A DNA stretch of 64,000 nucleotides. Origin: [Phialemoniopsis] sp. UDSM-2020. Taxonomy: Eukaryota > Ascomycota > Sordariomycetes > Thyridiales > Thyridiaceae. The position numbers and the translations under genes were made by a program. Position 1 is the stretch's first letter. Each line of letters opens with the position of its first letter. The notes under the pieces were generated by a model. It searched no databases. It had not been told where the DNA came from and saw nothing but the letters and a program-made list of their open reading frames with translations. The stretch covers positions 1,116,001-1,180,000 of the forward strand of contig JAEILZ010000001.1 of assembly GCA_018873225.1 (NCBI GenBank), in the 5' to 3' direction. This document shows positions 1 to 11,736 of this stretch, piece by piece.

Positions 1-1267
1 AGATCGACGCAACATCAGCACCATCAGCGCCGAGCCTCGCACTCTTTGATGTCAGTGGGCCATGCCAATCTTGTTTTGTCTGCTAATGCTCCTTGTGCCC
101 TTGCCAAAGGAATACATCCGTGCTATCCTCGACAAAAGCCAAGAAAAGACAGAATGGGACGATGCGCAGGATCCGAGAGCGGCGACAACGACAGTGACGA
201 GAGACGAAATGCAACGATAACTACGTAGCTGTCACTGCTGCAGGCGGTCAGTCGGGTGATGGAGCTGTGCAAACGCGTCTGTCCCCGCCTTTTTTTTTTT
301 TTTGGTCTGCTCGTTCTTGATTTTCTTGTTGTCACACTCAAACCTCGACGCGCGCAATGCAAGCTTGCATGCCAAGCTCCCCACACTCCATTACCGTGTG
401 GTCCCGGCATCGTAGGGAATAAGGTGCGGAGGCACTAGGCAGAAAACTACCTCGAAGCTATCCCGTGCCGTGCCCGCAACCTTGAACTGTGTGGTATGAC
501 AGGGCGGACGGGAGGGCGCGAGACACGAGGAAGAAATTGGTAAACTTCGGGACGAGTAGACTTTGGAGATCCAAGCACACCCGCCCCAAGGTCCCAAGGT
601 CCGGACGACGCGCGAGAATGGAACCCACACTGTGGACAATGTGGATTGATGATGATGTATGAGTGCATGCGGCTTTCTCTTGCTCTTGCTCTTCTGCTTA
701 TGTGGGTATATTAAGATGCTCTCCTCTGGCCCTACACCTCGGATCGCAGCCCCATTACCTTATATGAACCCTGAGTCCATTCCAGTCTCCCCATCCAGGC
801 ACCATCAGGCCCAAGCCAAACTCAAACGGACCATTTGACCGTGGATCGTTCTTAAATCCTGCGCGTGTGCTGACAGGTAAAGGGGCGGCTGCTTCCGTGG
901 TATCCTTCTCGAATCTCGAATCTCATTTAATACCTGCCTGTTCCCATTCCTCGCCCATCCTCGTGCTTGGACGACACGACGACTTGGGAAGTGCGCGCGT
1001 GTTGCAGCTGCAGAACACAGGACGAACGACAACACATACCCTGAGTGTTTTCCTGTCCACCGCCTCACCTTGTGTCTGTTCGGAAGGGAACCAGCATCCA
1101 TCATCCCTCCCCCTTCGAGAAGCCCCAAGCGCAACACGAGGAGCTCCATCAGCCTTTTTTACGACCAATAGGCTTCTTCCGCGGCGCGATACACAACAGC
1201 ACTACAGTACTACTCCAGCTACTACTACTACCCGGGGCAGCACACCGCCGCCCGCGCCGCCATCGCC
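1..1267. other. Intergenic, promoter side of the beta-glucosidase gene
   Basis: No gene is supported here. Reading frames on both strands are short, of mixed composition and without recognisable domains. A run of 14 T lies at 290-303. The last few hundred bases are rich in C and CT, as in fungal promoters and 5' leaders, and probably carry the promoter and 5' UTR of the secreted beta-glucosidase that starts at 1268. Confidence 0.6.
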
Positions 1268-4200
1268 ATGAAACAGCCAGCATTCGCCTGTGCTGTGCTG
1301 GCAGCCAGCTGTAGCACCGCCGTTGCGGGCGCAGTGGATCTTCTCCAGGGACGAGGTCAGGTACGCATCCGAATGGCTTCAATCTTTTCACCACATGACA
1401 TGTCCCCCAGCAAACTCCCCTCTTGTCACACCTTTCCATTCCATTTGCCCTTTGCCATCTGCCAATCCGCATTGCGTTTTGTGGGTTCTTGTCGCAAGTC
1501 TGCCTCTGCCCAAAACCCAAAACCTCCACGGACCCCCACTGAATGTGGGCCACCGGAGCCCCGGAAGTGCTTCCTGTGACGATGGCTTCAGGGCGGGCGG
1601 CGGTCAGCTGTAAGGCTGCATCATCATCCGATGTTCTGCCGATGGTCCAAGGACTGCCAACTTTGCTTTTTCTCCCTACTTTTCATGCTTCACGCCCCAG
1701 GATAAAATCGTTGGAGACTGGATTGGATATCTGCTCCAGACGCATTGATTGAGCATTCTTATTGTGCATCACGCCAGCAGCTGGACTGTCAAGTGCTTGT
1801 GCCTCATTCCCCTTCATTCATTCAATTCATACATCCCCTGCAAGGACCACGCTAGAGCTCCAATCATGAAATTCAGCCCGATCGGCCTCCCGCTGCTGGG
1901 CTCGAGCATCTTTGGCGGCGATGCTGACAAGACGCAATATCAGATTCAGCAGAGGGCCGATCTCGCGTACTCACCTCCGTTCTACCCTTCGCCATGGATG
2001 GACCCCAACGCCCAGGGCTGGACTGAGGCCTACGCCAAGGCCAAGGAGTTCGTCTCCCAGCTCACCCTCATGGAGAAGGTCAACCTGACCACCGGTGTAG
2101 GGTAAGTGTACCTCCCCTGCCTCACTTGTACGTGACGTTTCAGGCCATGTACTAACGCGTTCCGATCTAGATGGGAGGGTGAGCAGTGCGTGGGTAACGT
2201 CGGCTCCGTCCCGCGCCTCAACTTCCGCGGCCTCTGCATGCAGGACGCGCCCATGGGCGTGCGCTTCGCCGACTACGTCTCCGTCTTCCCCACGGGCCAG
2301 ACCGCCGCCGCCACCTTTGACCGCGGCCTCATGTACCAGCGCGGCCTGGCCATCGGCAAGGAGCACAAGGGCAAGGGCGTCAACGTCGCGCTCGGCCCCG
2401 TCGCCGGCCCCATCGGCCGCATACCCGCCGGCGGTCGCAACTGGGAGGGCTTCTCGCCGGACCCGGTCTTGACCGGTGTCGGTATGGCTGAGACTGTCCG
2501 CGGTATTCAGGACGCCGGTGTCGTTGCTTGTGCTAAGCATTTCGTCGGCAACGAGCAGGGTGAGTCGGAGTGAACACGGACAACACTGTCCGCATGATCA
2601 TAAAACTGACACCGATCACAGAGCACTTCCGTCAGGTCGGCGAGTCCGTCGGCCGCGGCTTCAACATCTCGGCCACCCTGTCGTCCAACATCGACGACAA
2701 GACCATGCACGAGCTGTACATGTGGCCCTTTGCCGACGCCGTCCGCGCCGGTGTCGGCTCCTTCATGTGCGCCTACACCCAGGTCAACAACTCGTACTCG
2801 TGCCAGAACAGCAAGCTCCAGAACGATCTGCTCAAGAACGAGCTCGGCTTCCAGGGCTTCATCATGAGCGACTGGCAGGCGCAGCACTCTGGCGTCGCCA
2901 GCGCCGTCGCCGGTCTCGACATGACCATGCCCGGCGACACCGAGTTCAACACGGGCCTCAGCTTCTGGGGCACCAACCTCACCATCGCTGTGCTCAACGG
3001 CACCGTCCCAGAGTACCGCCTCGACGACATGGTCATGCGCATCATGGCCGCCGTCTTCAAGGTCGGCCAGACCCTCGACGAGCCCGAGGTCAACTTTGGC
3101 TCGTGGACCGCCGACACCTTCGGCCCGCGCCACGCCGCCGTCGGCAAGGGCTACCAGCAGGTCAACTACCACGTCGACGTCCGTGAGGACCACGGCAACC
3201 TCATCCGCGAGATTGGCGCTAAGGGCACCGTCCTCCTGAAGAACACCGGCGCTCTGCCCCTCAACAAGCCCAAGTTCGTCGCCGTCATCGGTGAGGACGC
3301 CGGTCCCAACATCGGCGGCCCCAATGGATGCGACAACCGCGGCTGTGATAACGGCACGCTCGCCATGTCGTGGGGTTCTGGTACGGCCAACTTCCCCTAC
3401 CTCATCACGCCCGACGCCGCGCTGCAGGCCCGTGCCATCGACGACGGCTCGCGCTACGAGAGCATCCTGAACAATTACTTCACCAAGGAGACCAAGGCTC
3501 TCGTCAGCCAGGCCAACGCCACGGCCATCGTCTTCGTCAACGCCAACTCGGGCGAGGGCTTCATCGACGTCGATGGCAACGCCGGAGACCGGCGCAACCT
3601 GACGCTGTGGAAGGACGGCGACGCCCTCATCAAGAACGTCAGCAGCTGGTGCCCCAACACCATCGTCGTCATCCACTCCCCCGGCCCCGTGCTCGTCACC
3701 GACTGGTACGACAGCGCCAACGTGACGGCGATCCTCTGGGCCGGCGTCCCGGGCCAGGAGACGGGCCGGTCCATCGCCGACGTGCTCTACGGGCGCGTTA
3801 ACCCGGCCGGCCGCACCCCTTTCACCTGGGGCGCCACGCGCGAGAGCTACGGCACCGACATCCTCTACGAGCCCAATAACGGCGAGGGCGCGCCCCAGCA
3901 GGACTTCTCCGAGGGCGTGTTCATCGACTACCGCCACTTTGACCGCACGAACCAGACGCCCATCTACGAGTTCGGCCACGGCCTGTCGTACACGACCTTT
4001 GAGTACAGCGACATCCAGGTCCAGAAGTCGCAGGCCGGGCCCTACACCCCGACCACGGGCCAGACGGCCCAGGCTCCTACCTTTGGCGCGGGCAACTACT
4101 CCAAGGACCTCAGCGACTACGTCTTCCCCAACGGCACCTTCGAGCACATCTGGCAGTACATCTACCCGTACGTCAACACCACCTCGTCCTACAAGGACGC

Positions 4201-4624
4201 CTCGGCCGACCCAGAGTACGGGCGCACAGCCGCCGAGTTCCTGCCCCCCAACGCCATCGACGCCTCGCCGCAGCCCCTGCTGCCCGCGTCGGGCAAGTCG
4301 AGCCCGGGAGGCAACGCCGAGCTCTGGGACACCATGTACATCGTCACGGCGACGGTGACCAACACGGGCAAGCTGGCGGGCGACGAGGTGCCGCAGCTGT
4401 ACGTCTCGCTCGGTGGGCCCGAGGACCCGCCGCGCGTCCTGCGCGACTTCGCGCGCGTGCGCATCGAGCCCGGCCAGAGCGTCACGTTCCGCGGGACGCT
4501 GACGCGCAGGGACCTGAGCAACTGGAACGTGGTCAAGCAGGACTGGGTGGTCAGCGAGTATCCCAAGAAGGCGTGGGTTGGGTCGAGTAGCAGGAAGTTG
4601 CCCCTCTGCGCGGATTTGGCGTGA
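1268..4624 (+). CDS. Secreted GH3 beta-glucosidase, Cel3B type
   Basis: Hydrolyses beta-1,4-linked glucose from the non-reducing end of cellobiose and cello-oligosaccharides outside the cell. The model has exons 1268-1360, 1944-2101, 2171-2559 and 2622-4624, giving about 880 aa, close to the 874 aa of Trichoderma Cel3B. Exon 1 encodes a typical signal peptide ([14 protein letters not shown]..., cleavage near AVAG). The mature N-terminus has [11 protein letters not shown]. The GH3 N-domain follows with [22 protein letters not shown] and the nucleophile Asp297 in [10 protein letters not shown]. The C-terminal sandwich ([21 protein letters not shown]) and an FnIII-like end ([10 protein letters not shown]) complete the family. 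Introns 2 and 3 (69 and 62 bp) are well supported by phase and family continuity. Intron 1 (583 bp) is uncertain: a continuous ORF from ATG 1866 ([14 protein letters not shown]) is an alternative start. Confidence 0.93.
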
Positions 4625-4776
4625 AGAGAGGTGATGAATGGAGGGTGAAAGAGCAAACACACAACACATCGCACACACAGTAATTTATTTATATACCCTT
4701 CGCTTGTAAATATAATGCTTAGTTGATAATGGAATCGGAACAGTCAAAGCAAAAGAGCTTTGCGAGAAAGTCATTG

Positions 4777-7700
4777 CTAAACCCAACCAGCAGCCGTTGC
4801 TGCGTTCTCGAGAGGGTTTACCTCGTGAGTATTCCCCCTCTCCATGTCCTCATCCCCCTTCTTGCCCACATTCCCTTGACTCTTCGGCAGTTTCATGATG
4901 TCTAAGAACGGACGGCCTTCTGCATCCCAAAATTGCCCTCGGTCTTTGATACCTTGACACAGCCGCTCCCAGGGAGCATCGATGTCATCAATCTCGATGA
5001 TCAACTCCAACCCATCTCTGCCCAATGGTCGGAACTCATATCTTTCCGGTAATGGGATCACTCCAGATAAGATAGCTTCAGCATACTCGCTGCGCCCGCA
5101 ACCATTACACATAAATGTCGCGGGCGAGGTCTTGATTTGGCAATGTGCGCCGAAACCGTCTTCCTTCTCGGGTGAGACTTGTACCCAGCCTTCAATTAAC
5201 TCAGCTATGACCTCTTCCCTCTCTTCATCCGGCCTGATATACCCTTGAATGCAAAAATTATCCAGGTAGTCATCGATTTCCTGAGGGAGACTCTGTTGGA
5301 TTTCGTGGACAACCAAACAGACTTTCCCTGTTTGTTCAGTAGCTGTGAATGCGACAGAGCTGCCATCGCTTGTGCTGATATATCGTAGCGGATTGTACTC
5401 GGAGTAGATCAATGCCTTCTCGGCAGGGGACAGTAGCAAGCTTGGTTGTTGCCTAGCCTTGACCAGGCCAGCTAACCAGAGGTCAAGAACTTGCCACTGA
5501 ATGGCAACTTGTGTAAGAGTCGTGCCTTGACATGTCAAGCTTGACACCGATGGATCCAGGTCAAGAAGTGTTCCAATGACAGACCCCATACGACTATAAT
5601 ACATTCTGCGTGGCTCACCCATCCAGAACAGCTGCGGGATTGGTATAGTCGTGCTTTCAATGGACGGGGGTTCTCCCACATCTACTGAGCATCTTGAGAG
5701 AGGACTGCTCAGCGCGAGAGCATTTCTGATTGTCGCAAATATGACTTCGGTTACCACCAGAGTAAGTTTTGGATCACCTTCGATCCAGACTCTTGCCTGC
5801 TTAGCCGTGGTAATCATTCTGTCGATTCTCTGATCCCAAATCAGGTGCCTGCACGTGTTCTCTGAAGCTAACCCTCCCGATAGATTACAGTATGCGGACG
5901 AGTTCCACATTGCGTGCAGCAGCATCAATATCTCGAAGTATTGCTCTTCTCGGTCTTCACCTAGAATGATGAGATCACCTAGTGTACCAACACGCAGAAG
6001 TTCATGATCGTCATGAACCTCTTCAAAAAGGTGTTGACTAGAGACAGCTGACAATGCGCTATACAAATCCCCCAAGGTCTTTGGTTGGTGACTATCGTCG
6101 GACTCGCAACTCAACGCAACATAGACTTTGGCCATCAGAAATTGTTGCCTTTTCACATTGGTTATCAACTATTCCGCGTCAAATCGAGGAGATGGGGTGC
6201 AATCATTGGGCCAAATACGTACCATTTTATTTCTTGGCAAGCCTCGGAACGAAAGAGCCACAAGCATTTGCACAAAATCTCGTCGAATGAATCCCCTATC
6301 ACCCGGGATGGGCTTCTATATGGAACATATGGAAAATGGCTGATTCTCTCAGCGCCGAGCTCCGAATATCTGTATGAGTCATACCGTTTCCAGAGCTCCA
6401 GCCCAGAAAGTAACGACCCTTGTACGCACATCTCCAATACACTGCGAGTGGTCCCATTCACCGGAAGCAAATCATTTGGACGGATCCTCTGCTGCTGGAG
6501 AGTGGAACAGAATTCGTCCAAAGTCCCGTAAAGTAGTACGTTGGATACCTGGCTGAATTCTGATCTTGTCAATATTCTGGAAGTCGTCATTGACCAGGTA
6601 TTCTGTTGACTTGCAACCATCAAGTTAATTGCTGCCAGCCGGGAGGTCCAGCGCGATATCCAGGGTTGCGGCGTGAACACAATAGTTGTGTGTATCGAGT
6701 ATGCGAATACGCCAGGTACAGCCGTGAGCGTCGCAGTTCGTACTGCCATGACAGACAGGTAGCCAAACCAGTGTGAGGTATTGTATGCGTAGAGGAGTTT
6801 CTTTCGGATGGCTCTGGTGCTGTACGTTCCTGGTCTTGCGATTGAGGCTTGATTTGAGTCATTGGCAATGGCTGCAGCAGACTTTGTAGCCAAATCAGAC
6901 ACAGTGTCCGCAACAGCCTTGCTGACGGCCTTTTCGAATATCGTATCCATGAGGTTTGACGGGTTCCTCTCTTGCTGTAGTAGTTTCGTGACACATGATT
7001 TGATATCTTCCACATCGACTGAAAGTTGGGCAAACTTGCTTGTCATTGTCTCCATCCGCTCGCCGGTCGCTCTTGTCTCTTGAAAGTGACTTTCAAGAAT
7101 GGTATGGTTTGCAGCTTGGATTGCTTGTAGGTGCTGCATATCTCGACAAACCCTTGCAATGTTCTCTTTGAGTGAACCAACCTGGGACTGCATGTCGGTC
7201 GTGGCGCCTGCCACACTGTCGCGGAGGTCTCTGGAGGTGTCAAGCGTGATATCGTTGACTTGCTCAATCCTGCGATATTGAGCGTCGTTGTCTGTAGACA
7301 TTTTGGTGATTTGATGCGAGAGATGATCAAGTTGCGGTCGAAACTGCGATTCAATGGTCGATTGTGTCAGAACTGCGAGGTGTTGCTGGCTTTGCTGAAG
7401 GCGCAACATGTCGACCATATCAAGACGTGTTTGCATGAGTCTCGCATCCACTAAAGCCATCCGAGCTCGGTGGACATCCGTCACCATTTTGGTGATCTTC
7501 GAATCATGGAAAGCCGCCTGGACTTGGGCCCACCGTCTTTTGACACCACCAGACGAAAGGTTTCCCTGATACCGTTTGATCCGATCGTGCAAGGGTGTGA
7601 CCACATCGTCACAAAGCTGAGCTGCGTTCTGGAGTGCTGGATGTACCGCAGTCGAGGCCAAGTGACCAGTCTGAATATCTTCAATAGACTGCCTTAATGT

Positions 7701-7847
7701 GTCAAGCTCGCTATGAAGCTGTCGTATATTCGTCGGGGCATCCTTGATGTCAGAGATGAATGAGCACAATGCCTGCGTGCCCTTGAGCGCCTGACCGGCG
7801 AATCCGGCGAACGAGACGGCCGCGCTAGCTATCGACAGAGGATCCAT
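4777..7847 (-). CDS. Protein with fungal STAND-type (Helo-like) N-terminal domain
   Basis: The N-terminus MDPLSIASAAVSFAGFAG followed by a long helical region is the classic start of fungal NLR/STAND-associated proteins (Helo_like_N type). Such domains are thought to signal or assemble in cell-death and allorecognition proteins. Two overlapping minus-strand frames (7847-6165 and 6168-4777) join in phase through a 131 bp intron, 6222-6092, with donor GTACGT, acceptor GATAG and a CTGAT branch-like site. This gives about 979 aa. After about 330 residues of coiled-coil-like helices there is a weakly hydrophobic stretch and a C-terminal half with no recognised domain (CNGCGRSEYAE is the only Cys cluster). 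No nucleotide-binding P-loop was found. The gene could instead be two genes, the second starting at 6135. The function is inferred only from the N-terminal domain. It is convergent with the beta-glucosidase gene. Confidence 0.6.
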
Positions 7848-9098
7848 TGATTGTCCGGATTGACTACAGTGAAGGCGAGTGGTGGTAGAAGTTCTGGATT
7901 GAAGCGCGTGGAATGATCGAAAGTTGTGAAGGTCAGCCTGGTTCGAAGAAATCTGCCTCGTTGGGCATTGAGCAATCAGGCTGAGGCTTGGCTTGAGCCA
8001 ATCAACAAATATTGAGAGTGTCATCACGTGTATTGTGCACATTTTGAAATGTGAAAAGCGCTGCATGCATAAGGAACATGGGGCTAGTTAGGTATGCTCA
8101 GCAATTTCCTTCCTCATTGGTTGTGTAAAGTACTCATTCTTCGGTTCGAGGTTGGCAGATATGAGCAGCAAGCAGTGGCCTAGTCCGTTCAAGAGAAAGT
8201 CTCCTAAATATACATGGATTCCCAAGAACCGTTACCTTACATCACACGTAGTTAACATCCAGATCGCACAGACATGTCAGAGGACTACATGATCTGGACC
8301 AGGTTCATCTCAGCCGACAAGAAGTTGACTGCCGATCGTGTACGAGGGCCTATCCCCCTCATCGTCATTAGCCGACAATATCAAACACTGCACAGAAGCT
8401 GGGTTTCTATCGGCATATTTCGATAGAGGTCTGCTATAAATATATAGTATCTTGCTTCATCCGTTTGCCTTTACCTTTGAGCTAAAGCTAATTAGCACCC
8501 TTCGAGTATCGTGATGCTCTCTTTTACATTCATCACTTTCCTCGGGTTGGAGTCCTCCCTGGTGGCATCTTCGCTGTGAGAAACCTCGTGCCCTTTGGTG
8601 TTCGAGTAGAGGCTTCAGATGAACCGGGTTGCAGTAAGTGGCATACTGTCCATATACACATGTGTCTAAACGGGAACTGATGTAAATTAGTTGCTATCGA
8701 TTGTTGATCCGTCCATCAGGGTGTACAGGGTAACAACCCAGGCCTGCTAAATGCAACTTGGGGCTTTGTATCCCATGGGATCGACCATTCCGCTCTACTG
8801 CATCATCTGCTTGCTACCAGCTCCATTAGAATCTGCGCCGGGACGGGATGCGGGGGCGCTTGTTGTTGGAAAAAGCTTGGTAGTGCTGAAACAGCCTCTT
8901 TTGCGTAGTCTTCCAAGAAAAGGCCTCTTTATTCGGGTCGCAGTCCGGGCTGGCTGGGGACCTCGTTTCATCAAGAACCCTAATGAGGGGACCGCTACTT
9001 TTTATCAAGCCGCTAATACTACACATTTCGGTATCATTGCTGCTTCTTAGGGCCCCTTCTGAATCTGTTTTCATTCGTCTACTTCAAGCTTTGAACTT
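7848..9098. other. Intergenic with traces of a spliced transcript
   Basis: No full gene can be built. A TATA-like AT tract is at about 8434-8447. It is followed by an open frame (about 8494-8635) containing FPRVGVLPGGIF and NLVPFGVRVEASDEPG, which has no ATG in frame. An intron-like segment follows at 8636-8690 (GTAAGT donor, CTGAT branch, ATTAG acceptor). In another frame ATG 8513 gives a short signal-peptide-like ORF. This may be an exon of an unannotated small gene, a decayed gene, or a 5' exon of the next gene. Confidence 0.3.
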
Positions 9099-10916
9099 AT
9101 GATGAGATACTTGAGCCGCACCTTAGCTATTCACCTTCTCGCATGTGGGGGATTCGCCCGAGACGTGCCGACTGTGAAGATAAAGAATGGCACACTTGTA
9201 GGAGGGACCTGCGAAACTACCAATGCCAACTACTTTCTTTCGATCCCTTACGCCGAGCCCCCAACAGGAATCCTTCGCTGGGCCTCTCCAGAGCCGTATA
9301 ACAAGAGCTTCGCCGGACCTTACAAAGCGACACATCAACCACCTTCGTGTGCACAGTTCGGCACCGCCTTCGTCGAGAACGGACCGCAGTCAGAGGACTG
9401 GTAAGTCCCACAGCGGTACACCCTGGCTGTCTTTGACTGAGCCTCCTTAAGTATTGACATAGACAATTTCCATAGTCTCTACCTCAACGTCTGGGCACCT
9501 AAACACGCGACAAGAAAATCCAAGCTGCCCGTCAAGGTTTGGCTTCACGGCGGATTCGACATGACTGGAGGCATTGCCGACCCTCTCTACAATGGTTGTT
9601 GGATTGGCACAGATGCTGTTATTGTAACGGTCAATTATCGTTTGGGGCCCTTGGGTTATCTCTCCCTCAAGACGCTTGGCCTGCACGGCAATTACGGAAC
9701 CGAAGATCAACTACTCGCCCTACGATGGGTACAAGAGAATATCGGGGCTTTTGGGGGTGACACGGTAGGGCGATTATCCCACACTCTAATTCCCAGTCCC
9801 ACAAAGTCAAGTCACTGATAAGACCTGTTCGTCTCTTCTCAGAATAAGGTGCTGTTGTTTGGCGAGTCGGCCGGAGCTTGGGATACCTTCGTCCTTGCAT
9901 CCCTGCCCCAGGCTCCCTCCCTCATGCGTGCGGCCGTCATGCAATCCGGTGGAGGGCGAGACTTTCCGACGATCGATGAGGCCGAGGCGTACTCCCAAAT
10001 CTTCGTGAGGAAATTAGGCTCCCCTCTCATTGGTAGCCTTGCCACAAACATGGGTCGGGGCGATTTCTGGGGTCCGGTGATTGATGGCAGAGGGGTCCCG
10101 GTTGCTCCCGCCGAGGTTGGCCTCAAGGTGCCGTCGATTATAGGCTCGAACGCCAACGAGGGCTCGCTTTTCACGCTAGGTGTCTACAAGACCGTCAATA
10201 TCACCGAGAGGCAGTACTGTTCCTTTCTGGAGCATAGCTTTGGCTCGCTAGCTCCCCTGGTCAACGAGACGTACTCGATATCGCTCTATGCCCGCTCGAC
10301 CACGCCCGGGTTCACTGCTATCTCCTCAGTGATCCGAGATTTTGGTTTCCGTTGTCCTACGTACCGCGGTCTCTTGAAGGCTGCGGCCAAAGGCGTTCCG
10401 GTCTACGCGTATTCCTTCAATCACGCTCCGTCTTGCAATTGGTTGTACTTCAGCACTGATGACAAGGCAGCGGTCCGGTTTCTAGGGGCGACCCATACAG
10501 CTGAACTCCCCTTTGTGTTTGGCAACGTAGACAAACTGCCATACCCAAGAGGCAACTGTTCTTTCACCAAGTCCGAACGAGCCATGAGCGCTTATATGGT
10601 TGACGCTTGGACAAGAATGGCTGAGTCCGGAGAACCTGGTGGCAACTGGCCCCAATTCGAGATGGGCAAGTCGATGGGTGTCAATTTCAACACGGCCCCG
10701 GAAGTTGGTGTGGTTGACTATGCCGCTTGTGCATTTTGGGACAAGGTGAATCGACTCATTGCGCAGATGGATGGTAGCAAGACTGATGACGGGATGGGCT
10801 TCAGTAATGAGATTAACTCAACGGGCGGTGTCTCTTACAGCGGCCAAAGTGGATTGGCTAGCCGGATCCTAGCTGTAGGCATCACAGCCGGCATTGTTGC
10901 TCTTTTCCTGCTATAG
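9099..10916 (+). CDS. Secreted type-B carboxylesterase/lipase, possibly GPI-anchored
   Basis: Ester hydrolase of the carboxylesterase/lipase (COesterase) family. Exons 9099-9400, 9476-9764 and 9843-10916 join in phase to 554 aa (introns 75 and 78 bp). A signal peptide is present (ending around GGFARD). The first splice restores the family motif EDCLYLNVWAP. The oxyanion region KVWLHGGFDMTGG, the nucleophile elbow GESAGAW (Ser206), the acidic residue in SNANEGSLF and the His in ATHTAELPFVFGN give a complete catalytic triad. The C-terminus ends in a hydrophobic segment (ILAVGITAGIVALFLL) after a Gly/Ser-rich stretch, the layout of a GPI-anchor signal, so the enzyme may be bound to the plasma membrane or wall. 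The substrate cannot be read from sequence. The start is at 9099 or the adjacent ATG 9102. Confidence 0.92.
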
Positions 10917-11736
10917 TCTGTCTTCAACCAGACTCTTGACATTGTGAGAAAGTTTATTGGTGGCGGTCTCAGATAAATCGGCCATGATTTGTGCGTTTTT
11001 GCTGCACAATGTATCGAAGCCGTGTATTAGGTCGGAATTGGTTGTGTCATGGGGTTGAGGAGGCTGAAACGAAGTTGAAATACTCTTAACATCGTCGAAG
11101 GGCACCAGTCAGCACAAGCTGCAATCATCTGTATGTCGGCTAGTAAGCGAATGGCCACAACTTGATTTGATTGAACGGAAAAGAGGTCCGGAAACACATA
11201 TCAGAAAACATTACTGTTTCTCGTCACTGAACGCTCATAGGATGCCTGGAGTTCATCATATGGCCGCTCGGCAGTGAATGAGTTCAAAAAAATAAAGAGT
11301 ACTCACAACGTGGACGTCGAGGGTTAGAGACGCGTCTGGCAGAAACGGAAAGACAATAAGAAAAAAAAACACCAAGTGCTAAAAACAGATCAAGCTTTAG
11401 GTGAACGAGGCAGAACACACAATCTCGGCAGAAAGTTGGATATGTGACTAAGGACGGAAGATTGGACTGTTTGGGATCGATTTATCAGGCGTAGCGAAGG
11501 TGAAATGGATGTCACATCATGTTGGTTGTGAGGGTGTTTAATTGGGGAAACTTGCTGAGAAGTTGGTAGTTGTACGATCAGAGAATTTGATATCTGATTT
11601 GTCCAACAAGCGAACAAGGCAATTACGCGCAGCGCTCGAGCATTATAAAGACTCACGACCCACCACCCTCGGTTGGCCTAGTCCCAGACTTATCTCCCGG
11701 TTAGACACAAAGTCGCCCATACCGTTGTGTATCAGC
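10917..11736. other. Intergenic
   Basis: No supported gene. A minus-strand open frame at 10911-11105 without an ATG at its beginning (contains NKLSHNVKSLVEDRL) is mildly protein-like and could be a terminal exon, but I could not find a convincing upstream exon. The rest is AT-richer sequence with A/T runs near 11290-11370, probably the promoter of the gene starting at 11737. Confidence 0.4.

Noticed and set aside
2507..4678. Long minus-strand open frame opposite the beta-glucosidase
   Set aside because: Mirror of a GC-rich coding strand; low-complexity Val/Gly/Asp/Arg composition and no domain, while the plus strand is clearly GH3.
10911..11105. Minus-strand open frame ending in SLVEDRL
   Set aside because: Somewhat protein-like, but no ATG at the start, and no upstream exon joins it in phase; overlaps the esterase stop codon.
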